Below, piece after piece: positions 24,738-32,389 of a stretch of DNA of 36,599 bases. The position numbers and the translations under genes are program-made. Origin of the DNA: Bacteroidetes bacterium OLB9 (GTDB lineage Bacteria; Bacteroidota; Bacteroidia; Chitinophagales; Saprospiraceae); contig LNBW01000061.1 in assembly GCA_001567255.1 (NCBI GenBank), positions 1 to 36,599 of the forward strand. Direction: 5' to 3'. Numbering within the stretch: the first letter of the stretch is position 1; every line of letters begins with the position of its first letter. Under the pieces are notes generated by a model. The model was not told the DNA's origin. It was given only the letters and a program-made list of their open reading frames with translations, and ran no database searches.

Positions 24738-25221
24738 ATGCTAAAAAAATTAATTCAAACCGACAAAAACAACCTCGCCGCATTATTTACCAGAGTGGCT
24801 ATTGCTATTGCTGTATTCCCGCATGGTGCACAAAAACTATTAGGATGGTATGGTGGCGGTGGATTTGAAAAGACGATGTATTTTATGACTCAAATCAAGA
24901 ACTTACCTTGGATACTTGGTTTTCTTGTTATCATCATTGAGTTTTTTGGAGTGATCCTACTCGCTGCAGGTTTACATACACGCCTAATGGCACTTTTTTT
25001 TAGCTTTAAATTTCATAGGTATCATCATAGTAGATACCTGGGGCAATGGTTTTTTTATGAATTGGGCAGGTGTCGAAGGTAAAGGTGAAGGTTATGAATA
25101 TTTCATCCTACTGTTTGGCTTGCTGATATCCTCTTTCATTATGGGTGGAGGAAAGGCCAGCTTAGACGCCATGATGCAAAAAACAATAGGAATTAATCTT
25201 ACGTACGGGCTGCCTGCTTAA
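24738..25221 (+). pseudogene. DoxX family protein, frameshifted at a T8 run
   Basis: The frame from 24738 encodes a typical DoxX start (VFPHGAQKLLGWYGGGG, then LVIIIEFFGVILLAAG) but leaves the family at the T8 run at 24994-25001 and ends at 25082. In the next frame the missing half appears: LNFIGIIIVDTWGNGFFMNW, then GEGYEYFILLFGLL and GGGKASLDAMM, ending at TAA 25219-25221. Removing one T restores a 160-residue protein with four membrane helices. The downstream half is well conserved, so the break is either very recent, a phase-variable tract, or a sequencing error. It is the third gene of the pirin-OsmC operon, and its 3' end overlaps the convergent MATE gene by 23 bp. Confidence 0.85.
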
Positions 25222-26563
25222 ACTTTGAGTGGCTGATGCGAGTTTCCTTAGACATGCGGAAAAAGCGTTGGCTCAGTAGGAAGGCTGCAACAGTCAATCC
25301 GATGATAAATCCAATCCACACACCGGCTGCTTTCATATCATAATTGAAGGCAAGAAAGCTCCCTATTGGTAAACCGATCACCCAGTACGCTATAAAGATA
25401 AAAAGCGTCGGTATTTGTACATCCTTGATACCTCTCAGTAATCCAGCACTGATAGCCTGTGTACTGTCTGATATCTGAAAAAAGGCTGCAAAAATCATAA
25501 GTGTGGATGCAATGGCGATCACTTCTGCATCATCATTAAAGAGTTGAGGCAGGTAAGTTCGGAATAGAGTAAAACCTATCGCACACAATACACCATAAAA
25601 CAATGCCATACCAATGGTCGTCTTACCAATCAGCCTTACGTGAGGCCAGTCTTTTCGTCCGAATGCATTACTAGTACGTATAGATCCTGCCTGTGATAGA
25701 CCAATCGATACCATAAAAGTCATAGAAGCAACTGTCAATGTTATTTGATGAGCTGCCTGTTCGCGAGCACCTATCATGCCAACCAGAATGCCTGACACCG
25801 CAAATGCCCCGGATTCCATAGCCAACTGCAAACTGCTAGGTATGCCAATATAAAGTAGATCTTGCCATGTCTTGCGATTCAGGTACCATTGCCGCTTGCT
25901 GACCATGATGTATCTTTTAAATATTGAATGTCTCATTACCACTATAGCCAAAGCAATAAAAACCAGGGATCGGCTGATTAAACTAGCCCATCCAGCACCT
26001 ACAAGTTCCATCCTCGGCATACCCCAGTTGCCAAAAATCATCATATAGTTGAGGATGAGTTTGACCGGAATCACAAGGACTGACAGTATCATCGCTGTCT
26101 TAGTAAATTCAAGCCCATCCGTAAACTGCTTGAGTGACATAAACAAAAGCATGGGAATAACTGACCATCCCATCAGACTCATATATGGAACCGCCAGTTC
26201 TGCCACTTCTGCATCCTGCCCTAAGTGAAACAGAATGCCTTTGCCTCCTTCAAGAATAAATGAAATAATAATAGCCGTCAAACCACAAAGCATAAAGCCA
26301 TTAAAAAGATAGTGACTCACTAATGCTTTATCACGCTGACCACTTGCCATGCTTACCATTTGAGCCACAGAAATCGTAATACCTATACCCAAAATAAAAG
26401 GAATGTTAATAACGCTTGCTACCAATGAACCAGCAGCAAGGTGCTTGTAACTAACAGCTCCTACCATCGCCACGTCTATCAAGGAGAAGGACATCTGAGC
26501 CAGCTCACCCAATATGACCGGATAAGCCAATTTTAATGTTTTTCTGGTTTCTGTAAACTCCAT
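25199..26563 (-). CDS. MATE family efflux transporter
   Basis: This 454-residue protein has twelve predicted transmembrane segments in two related halves, typical of multidrug and toxin extrusion pumps driven by Na+ or H+. The opening TLKLAYPVILGELAQMSFSLIDVAMVG is the standard first-helix motif, and the repeat half begins near LLYIGIPSSLQLAMESGAF (about 237). The substrate cannot be told. It is convergent with the pirin-OsmC-DoxX operon. It lies about 100 bp downstream of selD on the same strand and may be transcribed separately. Confidence 0.93.
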   Translation of the reverse strand: MEFTETRKTLKLAYPVILGELAQMSFSLIDVAMVGAVSYKHLAAGSLVASVINIPFILGIGITISVAQMVSMASGQRDKALVSHYLFNGFMLCGLTAIIISFILEGGKGILFHLGQDAEVAELAVPYMSLMGWSVIPMLLFMSLKQFTDGLEFTKTAMILSVLVIPVKLILNYMMIFGNWGMPRMELVGAGWASLISRSLVFIALAIVVMRHSIFKRYIMVSKRQWYLNRKTWQDLLYIGIPSSLQLAMESGAFAVSGILVGMIGAREQAAHQITLTVASMTFMVSIGLSQAGSIRTSNAFGRKDWPHVRLIGKTTIGMALFYGVLCAIGFTLFRTYLPQLFNDDAEVIAIASTLMIFAAFFQISDSTQAISAGLLRGIKDVQIPTLFIFIAYWVIGLPIGSFLAFNYDMKAAGVWIGFIIGLTVAAFLLSQRFFRMSKETRISHSKFKQAART

Positions 26564-26664
26564 TTTTCAAAGCAATAGAAAGTCTTCATCACTTTCCATT
26601 TATTTAAAATCAAATATCTCTAAACCTAACTCTCATGCATTATGTTCAGTGGTTTGTCCTATTT

Positions 26665-27720
26665 TTAATGAACATATACAACTTTCTCATTCTTTGGAAT
26701 AAAACGGCCAATCGGCTCTGTAAATGGAGCATATCCTCCTTCTGCAAGTAAAGCCTGTACTTCCTCTAATCCTTCCGGAGCTACAGCAATCATCAAGCCT
26801 CCATTTGTCTGTGGATCCGGCAGTAATTGAAATGCCTGCATAAAATTGACATTTGATCCTAATTGAATTTTGTCGCCATATGACTTCCAGTTTCGATAAG
26901 TAGCGTCCGGAATGGTATTCTTTGCAAGGTACATTTCTATTCCTTGTATGCGTGGAATGGCATCGTAATTGAGCTCAGCTGACAACCCCGAACCTTCAGC
27001 CATTTCAATCAAATGACCAGCTAGTCCAAAGCCTGTAACATCCGTCATCGCCTGCACGCTAGGTATTTTACCTAGCATTTCACCGATTTGGTTTAATTGG
27101 ACTAGTTGCCCATGCAATAGCGCTCGTTCTAACTCCTCCAGAACGCCACGTTTTCCTGCTGTGGATAAGATACCTACACCGATCGGTTTAGTCAGCAGGA
27201 TATGGTTGCCTTCAAGAGCAGTATTATTCTGCCTCAAATGTTTGATATTGGCACGTCCATTGACAGAGAGCCCAAAGACAGGTTCTGTGGTATCAATACT
27301 GTGCCCACCTGCAAGTGGTATATTTGCCTCAGCGCAAATACTTCGGGCACCTTCCAGTACCTGCTGGGCGGCAGCAATAGGCAGCTTTTCTACAGGCCAT
27401 CCGAATATAGCTAATGCCAGTAAGGGTGTTCCTCCCATAGCATATACATCACTGATTGCATTGGCTGCAGCCACCTGACCAAAAAGATAAGGGTCGTCCA
27501 CGATAGGTGTAAAAAAATCAGTTGTGGCAATCAATGCCTCACTATCATTGAGCTGATATACTGCTGCATCGTCTTTAGTGCCATGACTAATCAGCAGCGA
27601 TTTAAATTGTCCTGTATCTGTGTTTGTTTTAAGTATTTCATCCAGTACTTGAGGTGCAATTTTACATCCACAACCTGCACCGTGAGAATATTGGGTCAAC
27701 CTCAAAATCTCTTCACTCAT
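26665..27720 (-). CDS. selD: Selenide, water dikinase (selenophosphate synthetase)
   Basis: SelD makes selenophosphate from selenide and ATP, the selenium donor for selenocysteine and for 2-selenouridine in tRNA. The 351-residue protein carries the N-terminal catalytic motif SHGAGCGCKI with Cys17 and Lys20 at the same positions as in E. coli SelD; Cys, not selenocysteine, is encoded. Later motifs include ATTDFFTPIVDDPYLFGQVAAANAI (about 64-88) and TDVTGFGLAGHLIEM. Its start overlaps the end of mnmH by 8 bp, so the two are translationally coupled and the selenophosphate is most simply used by MnmH. No selA or selB gene is visible in the window. Confidence 0.96.
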   Translation of the reverse strand: MSEEILRLTQYSHGAGCGCKIAPQVLDEILKTNTDTGQFKSLLISHGTKDDAAVYQLNDSEALIATTDFFTPIVDDPYLFGQVAAANAISDVYAMGGTPLLALAIFGWPVEKLPIAAAQQVLEGARSICAEANIPLAGGHSIDTTEPVFGLSVNGRANIKHLRQNNTALEGNHILLTKPIGVGILSTAGKRGVLEELERALLHGQLVQLNQIGEMLGKIPSVQAMTDVTGFGLAGHLIEMAEGSGLSAELNYDAIPRIQGIEMYLAKNTIPDATYRNWKSYGDKIQLGSNVNFMQAFQLLPDPQTNGGLMIAVAPEGLEEVQALLAEGGYAPFTEPIGRFIPKNEKVVYVH

Positions 27721-28758
27721 TGTTCTGATTTATCTTTTGTAAAATAATCTTAGCATTCCTTTTCGGATCCGTTTCCGCCAGCTCAATCTCAATAAAAGAA
27801 GAGTTGAACATGGTGCTTTTTTTATAAAATCTATCGTAATAAAGAATCAAAATCTCAAATGCATGGTATATATCACCTTGATCTAAAAAATCAAGTACCT
27901 GACGCATTTCTTGGTGGCCGAGTCGTTTTTGAATCCTTAGAGTAGCGGCCTTCAATCCTTCTTTATCAAAACCACCATACTCTTCTACTATAAATTTCAG
28001 TCGGGCTTCCAGCGGAACTTCTATGTGCACATGCTCAGCGTGCTTCATCTGGTCAAAAAATAGGTGATTGATGTAAATATCACCGATTCTGCTGCTTTCA
28101 CTCTCAGTCCAGATAGGCCGTTGATCTTCTGATTGAGCAAGCTCATTGAGCCTCAGTGCCAGCTTATTTTCAAACTGCTCAGTACTACCCTGTTTAGGTA
28201 GTCCTAGTGCCCCAAATGCAGACCCTCGATGACCGGCAATCCCTTCTAGATCCAGAATGCGCTCTCCTAGTTTCTCCATCTCATGGAGAATTTCTGTTTT
28301 GCCACTTCCAGTATAACCACTCAATATACGCAGCTTATACTGCTTTTCAAACTGCTGCAAAACCCAATTTCTGAATGCTTTATATCCACCTTGAAGCGTA
28401 TAAACTTGAAATCCGTATAAATCCAACAACCAAGCTATCGCTCCGCTGCGCATACCTCCACGCCAACAATGCACCAAAACTGTTTTATCACTACACTGTT
28501 CAGTTATATGCTCGACATGCTCAACAATTGATCTCATTTTGCCACCGAAGAATTCCAGACCTATCTTAATAGCTACCTCTCTACTTTTCTGTTTATATGC
28601 TGTTCCAACAATCTTACGCTCTTCGTCATCAAAAAGAGGTAAGGAAATTGCTCCTGGAATGTGTGCGTGATGGTACTCTCCTGGCTGCGTACATCCAACA
28701 CAGGATGCAACGCTGCCAACCGTAAAAATTCTACTATAGAGATGGGTTGAAAAGCCAT
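27713..28758 (-). pseudogene. mnmH: tRNA 2-selenouridine synthase MnmH (SelU), frameshifted near the N-terminus
   Basis: MnmH replaces sulfur with selenium at the wobble uridine of some tRNAs. The main frame contains GEYHHAHIPGAISLP, the rhodanese Cys loop HCWRGGMRSG and the P-loop SGYTGSGKTEIL. The true N-terminus is in another frame: from ATG 28758 it reads MAFQPISIVEFLRLAALHP, then VLDVRS to 28684, where one C is missing from what should be AGCCCAGG (minus strand). Adding one C joins the halves into a 348-residue protein of normal length. As written, the open frame starts upstream at 28807 with a nonsense N-terminus. Otherwise conservation is good, so sequence error or a very recent mutation is likely. 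It is coupled to selD. Confidence 0.88.
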
Positions 28759-28762
28759 ACCA

Positions 28763-28770
28763 CAAAGGTA
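28763..28770 (-). promoter_or_regulatory. Probable -7 element of mnmH-selD (TACCTTTG)
   Basis: On the minus strand, TACCTTTG ends only 4 bp before the mnmH ATG at 28758. If transcription starts 5-7 bp after the element, the mRNA would begin at or next to the start codon, a leaderless transcript. Confidence 0.4.
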
Positions 28771-28825
28771 GTATTTTTGAAAAAACGCTGTAAATATAAT
28801 CTGACAATTAGCTAACAGTTGATCC

Positions 28826-28857
28826 AAAAAAAGCTGCCTTTCCATAGAAAAGCAGCT
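28826..28857 (-). terminator. Rho-independent terminator after the YceI gene
   Basis: On the minus strand, an 11-bp stem with one mismatch (28857-28847 with 28842-28832) and a 4-nt loop is followed by a run of seven T (28832-28826). It lies 26 bp after the YceI stop and separates that gene from mnmH. Confidence 0.85.
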
Positions 28858-28883
28858 CATCAAATATATCCTAACTAATTTTA

Positions 28884-29420
28884 TTATTCAGCTGTATGTA
28901 CTAATTCTATATTTGAGTTGAATTTCACTTCATCACCAACTACTAGCCCACCAGCTTCCATCACTGGGTTATATTTCAATCCATAATCCAGTCTATTGAT
29001 TTTTCCTGTCACCTCAAAGCCTGCTCTATGATTGCCGTATGGATCAAGGATGATGCCGTTTGATTCGACCTTCAAAGTTACTGGCTTAGTGGTGCCTCTG
29101 ATCGTAAGATTACCTTCCATATCAAATTCGTCATCATCTTTCTTAGTGATTTTTGTACTTTCAAATTTCAGTTGTGGATGATTAGCTGCATCAAAGAAAT
29201 CTTCACTCTTTAGGTGGTTATCTCTTTGTTCTACCTTTGTGTTGATAGAGTCAATATCCGCTGTAAAAACCACTTTTGCAGTCGTGAAATCGTGCCCTTC
29301 AGTCTCTGCCTGAACATCAAATTTGTGAAACTGACCAGTTACATTAGAGACCATCATATGTCTTACTTTGAATGTCACTTCTGTGTGCGCAGGATCTACC
29401 TGCCAATTAATCTTTGCCAT
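28884..29420 (-). CDS. YceI family lipid-binding protein
   Basis: This 178-residue lipocalin-like protein is of the YceI family, whose members bind isoprenoids or fatty amides. The diagnostic start is WQVDPAHTEVTFKVRHMMVS, followed by TGQFHKFD. The middle shows VEQRDNHLKSEDFFDAANHP and the end LKYNPVMEAGGLVVGDEV, all family landmarks. No signal peptide is seen, so this copy is probably cytoplasmic, as many Bacteroidota YceI proteins are. It is a single-gene unit with its own terminator. Confidence 0.93.
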   Translation of the reverse strand: MAKINWQVDPAHTEVTFKVRHMMVSNVTGQFHKFDVQAETEGHDFTTAKVVFTADIDSINTKVEQRDNHLKSEDFFDAANHPQLKFESTKITKKDDDEFDMEGNLTIRGTTKPVTLKVESNGIILDPYGNHRAGFEVTGKINRLDYGLKYNPVMEAGGLVVGDEVKFNSNIELVHTAE

Positions 29421-29635
29421 ATCTACTTTATGTTTTAATGATTAAAAATATACGTTTAGAATCTTCGTTGTATTCTATTATACAAGTAACACACCATTTA
29501 ATTATTTGTTGCAACAAATGATTAAAATTTTCTTAAAGTTTGATGGGATAGATAAAAAGGTCATTGGCAGAGGAGAATTTGTCGTTTATATGTCTAAAAT
29601 TACAATATTATACCTAATCTTGTTCAGGTAAACTG

Positions 29636-29643
29636 TACATTTG
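29636..29643 (+). promoter_or_regulatory. Probable -7 element of the decarboxylase gene (TACATTTG)
   Basis: TACATTTG matches TAnnTTTG and ends 34 bp before the start codon at 29678. A clear -33 TTG at the usual spacing is not seen. Confidence 0.45.
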
Positions 29644-29677
29644 CTTTCATAAGAATATTCCATTTTATTTTACGCAT

Positions 29678-31111
29678 ATGAGTATGGACAACAAAAGCAT
29701 CATCAGAAGATTAGAAGAACTAGATAAAATCAGCATCATTCTAGACCCTGATGAGGCGCAAAGAAAATCAATGACAACCACTGTAATGGACTACGCCAAT
29801 CAATTTATCGAAGGCTTGCCTACGGTGCGTTCCTTTACTCAAAAGCAGCCTAAAAATATAGCTATCACTGAAGAGCAGCATACTTTGCAGCAATTAATGG
29901 ACATATATCAGTACAACGTGGCTGAATCCGGCATCAATGCAGCATCTGGCGGTCACTTAGGATATATCCCCGGAGGCGGAATTTATGCATCTGGACTTGC
30001 AGACTATCTTGCGGCCATTACTAATCCTTATGCTGGAGTTTACTTTGCTTCTCCGGGAGCGGTTGCTATCGAGAATGAAGTCATCCATTGGCTCAAGGAT
30101 CTTTTCAACTTTCCGGCCTCAGCTACTGGCAATCTTACTTCAGGAGGTTCTGTTTCAACGCTTATCGCTTTTACAGCTGCTAGAGACCGGTATGGCATCA
30201 AAAACGGTCGTGTACAAGGCAGCGTGATATACATGAGTGAGCAAGTGCACCACTCCACTCAAAAAGCACTCCGAATCATCGGCCTTGAAGATGCCATTAT
30301 CCGATATGTACCCCTCGATGAGCATCATCGCATGAAGACTAGTGCGCTGGAAGAGATGATACAAAAAGATATCTCACTAAGACTCTATCCATTTATGGTG
30401 GTGGCAACAGCCGGTACAACTGATACAGGAGCGGTCGATCCACTAGATGCTATTGCGGATATAGCTCATAGTTATAATTTGTGGTTTCATGTGGATGGGG
30501 CATATGGAGGTTTCTTTATCATGACTTCAAAAAGCCATTTATTTAAGGGCATCGAAAAAGCTGACTCACTTATAGTCGATCCGCACAAGAGTCTATTTTT
30601 ACCTTATGGATTAGGTGCAGTTTTAATCAAGGATTATGAAGCTGTCCTTCATTCTAATCAATATGCAGCTTCATATATGCAAGATGCCATGAGTGACGAT
30701 TTGTTAAAAAATCCTTCTAATGTCAGCCCGGAACTTACTAAGCATTTTAGAGGTCTTAGGATGTGGCTACCATTGCAACTATACGGTCAAGCTCCATTTA
30801 TCGCATGCCTGGAAGAAAAATTATTGCTCACGACCTATTTTCGTAATAGATTACTCGAAATAGGATTTAATGTTGGTCCTGAACCGGATTTATCAGTAAG
30901 CTACTTTTGGTATCCGTTTGAAGCCGACTCAGATACCAAAAACAAACAATTGATGGATGCTATTCATTCAGATGGTGATATATTTTTGAGCTCATCGATC
31001 ATCGACCATAGATTTGTGATACGCATGGCCATATTAGCATTCAGAACAAAAAGGCACACCATCGATCGAGCAGTATGTATGATAGAACGGAGTCTTAAGG
31101 CGATACAATAG
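29678..31111 (+). CDS. PLP-dependent group II decarboxylase family protein
   Basis: This 477-residue cytoplasmic enzyme is of the pyridoxal-phosphate decarboxylase family (aromatic-L-amino-acid or glutamate decarboxylase group). GNLTSGGSVSTLIAFTAARD (about 150-170) is the cofactor phosphate loop, WFHVDGAYGGFF holds the Asp facing the PLP ring, and Lys304 in VDPHKSLFLPYG is the Schiff-base lysine. An N-terminal arm includes PGGGIYASGLADYLAA. Which amino acid it decarboxylates cannot be settled by eye; aromatic amino acids are plausible. It is a single gene, convergent with the Dps/small-membrane-protein pair. Confidence 0.9.
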   Translation: MSMDNKSIIRRLEELDKISIILDPDEAQRKSMTTTVMDYANQFIEGLPTVRSFTQKQPKNIAITEEQHTLQQLMDIYQYNVAESGINAASGGHLGYIPGGGIYASGLADYLAAITNPYAGVYFASPGAVAIENEVIHWLKDLFNFPASATGNLTSGGSVSTLIAFTAARDRYGIKNGRVQGSVIYMSEQVHHSTQKALRIIGLEDAIIRYVPLDEHHRMKTSALEEMIQKDISLRLYPFMVVATAGTTDTGAVDPLDAIADIAHSYNLWFHVDGAYGGFFIMTSKSHLFKGIEKADSLIVDPHKSLFLPYGLGAVLIKDYEAVLHSNQYAASYMQDAMSDDLLKNPSNVSPELTKHFRGLRMWLPLQLYGQAPFIACLEEKLLLTTYFRNRLLEIGFNVGPEPDLSVSYFWYPFEADSDTKNKQLMDAIHSDGDIFLSSSIIDHRFVIRMAILAFRTKRHTIDRAVCMIERSLKAIQ

Positions 31112-31183
31112 TGCTGATAAATTAAAAGTTGTAAAAAAGATTGGTTTGTGATGGTTAAATATAGGAATGATTCAAATCAATAG

Positions 31184-31411
31184 TTAGTCTATCATCGGGC
31201 TACTATCCTTGGCATCAGCACAACAACTCTTGGTTGTACTGCACGAACCACTGGCGCATCCAATGGCAAAAATGGCCATAAATGTAAAAATAGCTCCTAT
31301 CAATAAAGCAATCCATTCCCGTGTGAATATTCCATCAATAAAGATAATAGCACCTATTAACAAAAAGATAGCGCGATTAAAATTCCATCCTTTTAAGATT
31401 TTGTCTTTCAT
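31184..31411 (-). CDS. Small Cys-rich membrane protein downstream of Dps
   Basis: This 75-residue protein starts at ATG 31411, 4 bp after the real Dps stop. It has two hydrophobic segments (about 13-28 and 33-50) followed by a tail with five cysteines: GCASGSCSTTKSCCADAK. The arrangement recalls the short DUF2892-like membrane proteins common in Bacteroidota. The Cys cluster might bind a metal or form disulfides, which would fit its place next to the iron-storage protein Dps. In the given sequence a frameshift fuses it to Dps in one frame, but the internal ATG and the restored Dps stop show two separate genes. The function is unknown. Confidence 0.7.
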   Translation of the reverse strand: MKDKILKGWNFNRAIFLLIGAIIFIDGIFTREWIALLIGAIFTFMAIFAIGCASGSCSTTKSCCADAKDSSPMID

Positions 31412-31415
31412 TTGA

Positions 31416-31883
31416 TCATTGGTTAAGGTAAGCAGAATACATCCAAACCGTTTTTCTTGCTCTCTGATGTAGTCACTCATCAACGCACTGGTGCCTTCAT
31501 CACCGGTATCCGTAGCGACGGCTAAAATTGCTCGTTGTTTGACTAACAATGTTTGAAATGCATCTAGTACCAATTGTACCGATGCCTCCGGATCAGTTAT
31601 GTTTTTGCCTACTTTGATAGTACTTGTGCTTAAATAATCTTGATATGTATGTAACGGAGTGTAGCCAAGTGTCAAAACACGCTCTGCTACTTCGTCAATT
31701 TTCAAAAATATATTATTGTAGAGTTCTTCAAACTTCACGTGAAGTTCAAAAAAATTTATCACCCTTGATATTCCAATGTAGTCCACGGGTATTTTGATAA
31801 AAAATCATATAATCAGCCAATAATTCATTCAATTGAGCAGCTAGTTTTCCCGCTTTCTCATCATCTAATCCAATCAAATTCAT
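31416..31883 (-). pseudogene. dps: Dps / ferritin-like DNA-protection protein with two compensating frameshifts
   Basis: Dps oxidises and stores iron and protects DNA under starvation and oxidative stress. From ATG 31883 the frame gives NTRGLHWNIKGDKFFELHV with the ferroxidase His residues. A seventh T in a run (A7 at 31748-31754 on the plus strand) then shifts the frame. The middle continues KFEELYNNIFLKIDEVAERV and TPLHTYQDYL to DYIREQEK. One A is then missing (T5 at 31451-31455, plus strand). Restoring it gives EKTVWMYSAYLNQ and a TGA at 31418-31416. The corrected product is 155 residues, a normal Dps length. Two indels in an otherwise perfect protein point to sequence error. A -7 element lies at 31961-31968. 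Confidence 0.88.
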
Positions 31884-31960
31884 AATTTTTAATTTTAAAA
31901 TAACTAAATTTACTTCACTGCTATATTCCTAAATTCTAGCATCATCCTGATTTATATTCA

Positions 31961-31968
31961 CAAATATA
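31961..31968 (-). promoter_or_regulatory. Probable -7 element of dps (TATATTTG)
   Basis: On the minus strand, TATATTTG matches TAnnTTTG and lies 77 bp upstream of the dps ATG at 31883. The -33 element is not obvious. Confidence 0.45.
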
Positions 31969-32084
31969 GGGCAAAATACTGACAATAAAAAGATGGTATT
32001 TAAAAATTGTTTTTTGCACTATCGTATTTACAAAATCACCGATTGACATTCCATGCAAATTCACTCAAAAAATCAAAACAACCT

Positions 32085-32097
32085 ATTGATTATCAAT
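32085..32097. promoter_or_regulatory. Palindrome upstream of dps (ATTGAT-T-ATCAAT)
   Basis: This perfect 6-1-6 inverted repeat lies about 120 bp upstream of the dps -7 element, in the divergent spacer. It faintly resembles half of a Fur/PerR-type box, which would suit dps, but the match is short and the distance large. Confidence 0.25.
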
Positions 32098-32354
32098 GTA
32101 TTTAATTAAATAACAATTTAATTTTTCAATTGTTTTGATTATGCTATCATTGATTAATACTGGTTACACAATAAAAATTCATTTATATAGAAATTGCGTT
32201 CTTTTGACCTAACTGCTCCCACCTCCGTTATTCTTTTGGGAATAGCTAAATAAGTTAAGTTAATAAAAGTCAGCCTCCCATCAGTTATTGAACATTACCT
32301 TTTCTTAATTAATTACAAGCTTACTCACAGACAAAATTTTCTTAATATAAACCG

Positions 32355-32362
32355 TACCTTTG
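32355..32362 (+). promoter_or_regulatory. Probable -7 element of the PNGase F-like gene (TACCTTTG)
   Basis: TACCTTTG matches TAnnTTTG and ends 27 bp before the ATG at 32390. Confidence 0.5.
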
Positions 32363-32389
32363 TATTGGTTTTTTAAAATATAATTGCTC

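Larger units (their letters stand above)
31884..32389. other. Divergent intergenic region between dps and the PNGase F-like gene
   Basis: This AT-rich 506-bp spacer has no coding frame I would accept. It contains the -7 elements for both flanking genes and two inverted repeats. One is ATTGAT-T-ATCAAT (32085-32097). The other is AACAATT-N9-AATTGTT (32112-32134). Either could be a regulatory site; neither has a known partner. Confidence 0.5.

Noticed and set aside
28573..28863. Separate 96-codon gene upstream of mnmH
   Set aside because: Its middle part is the displaced N-terminus of MnmH; the rest is out-of-frame read-through.
31109..31121. 13-bp exact match with 34170-34182 (ATAGTGCTGATAA)
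   Set aside because: Matches of this length are expected by chance in an AT-rich 36-kb window, and the flanks do not align.
31139..31182. Hairpin between the decarboxylase and small membrane protein genes
   Set aside because: The 9-bp arms (ATTGGTTTG and CAAATCAAT) have a mismatch and a loop of over 20 nt without a T run, so it is too weak to call a terminator.
31184..31786. A 200-residue Dps-membrane protein fusion
   Set aside because: The N-terminal residues are out of frame with the Dps start, and the normal Dps C-terminus and stop appear in the adjacent frame. The fusion is a product of two indels.
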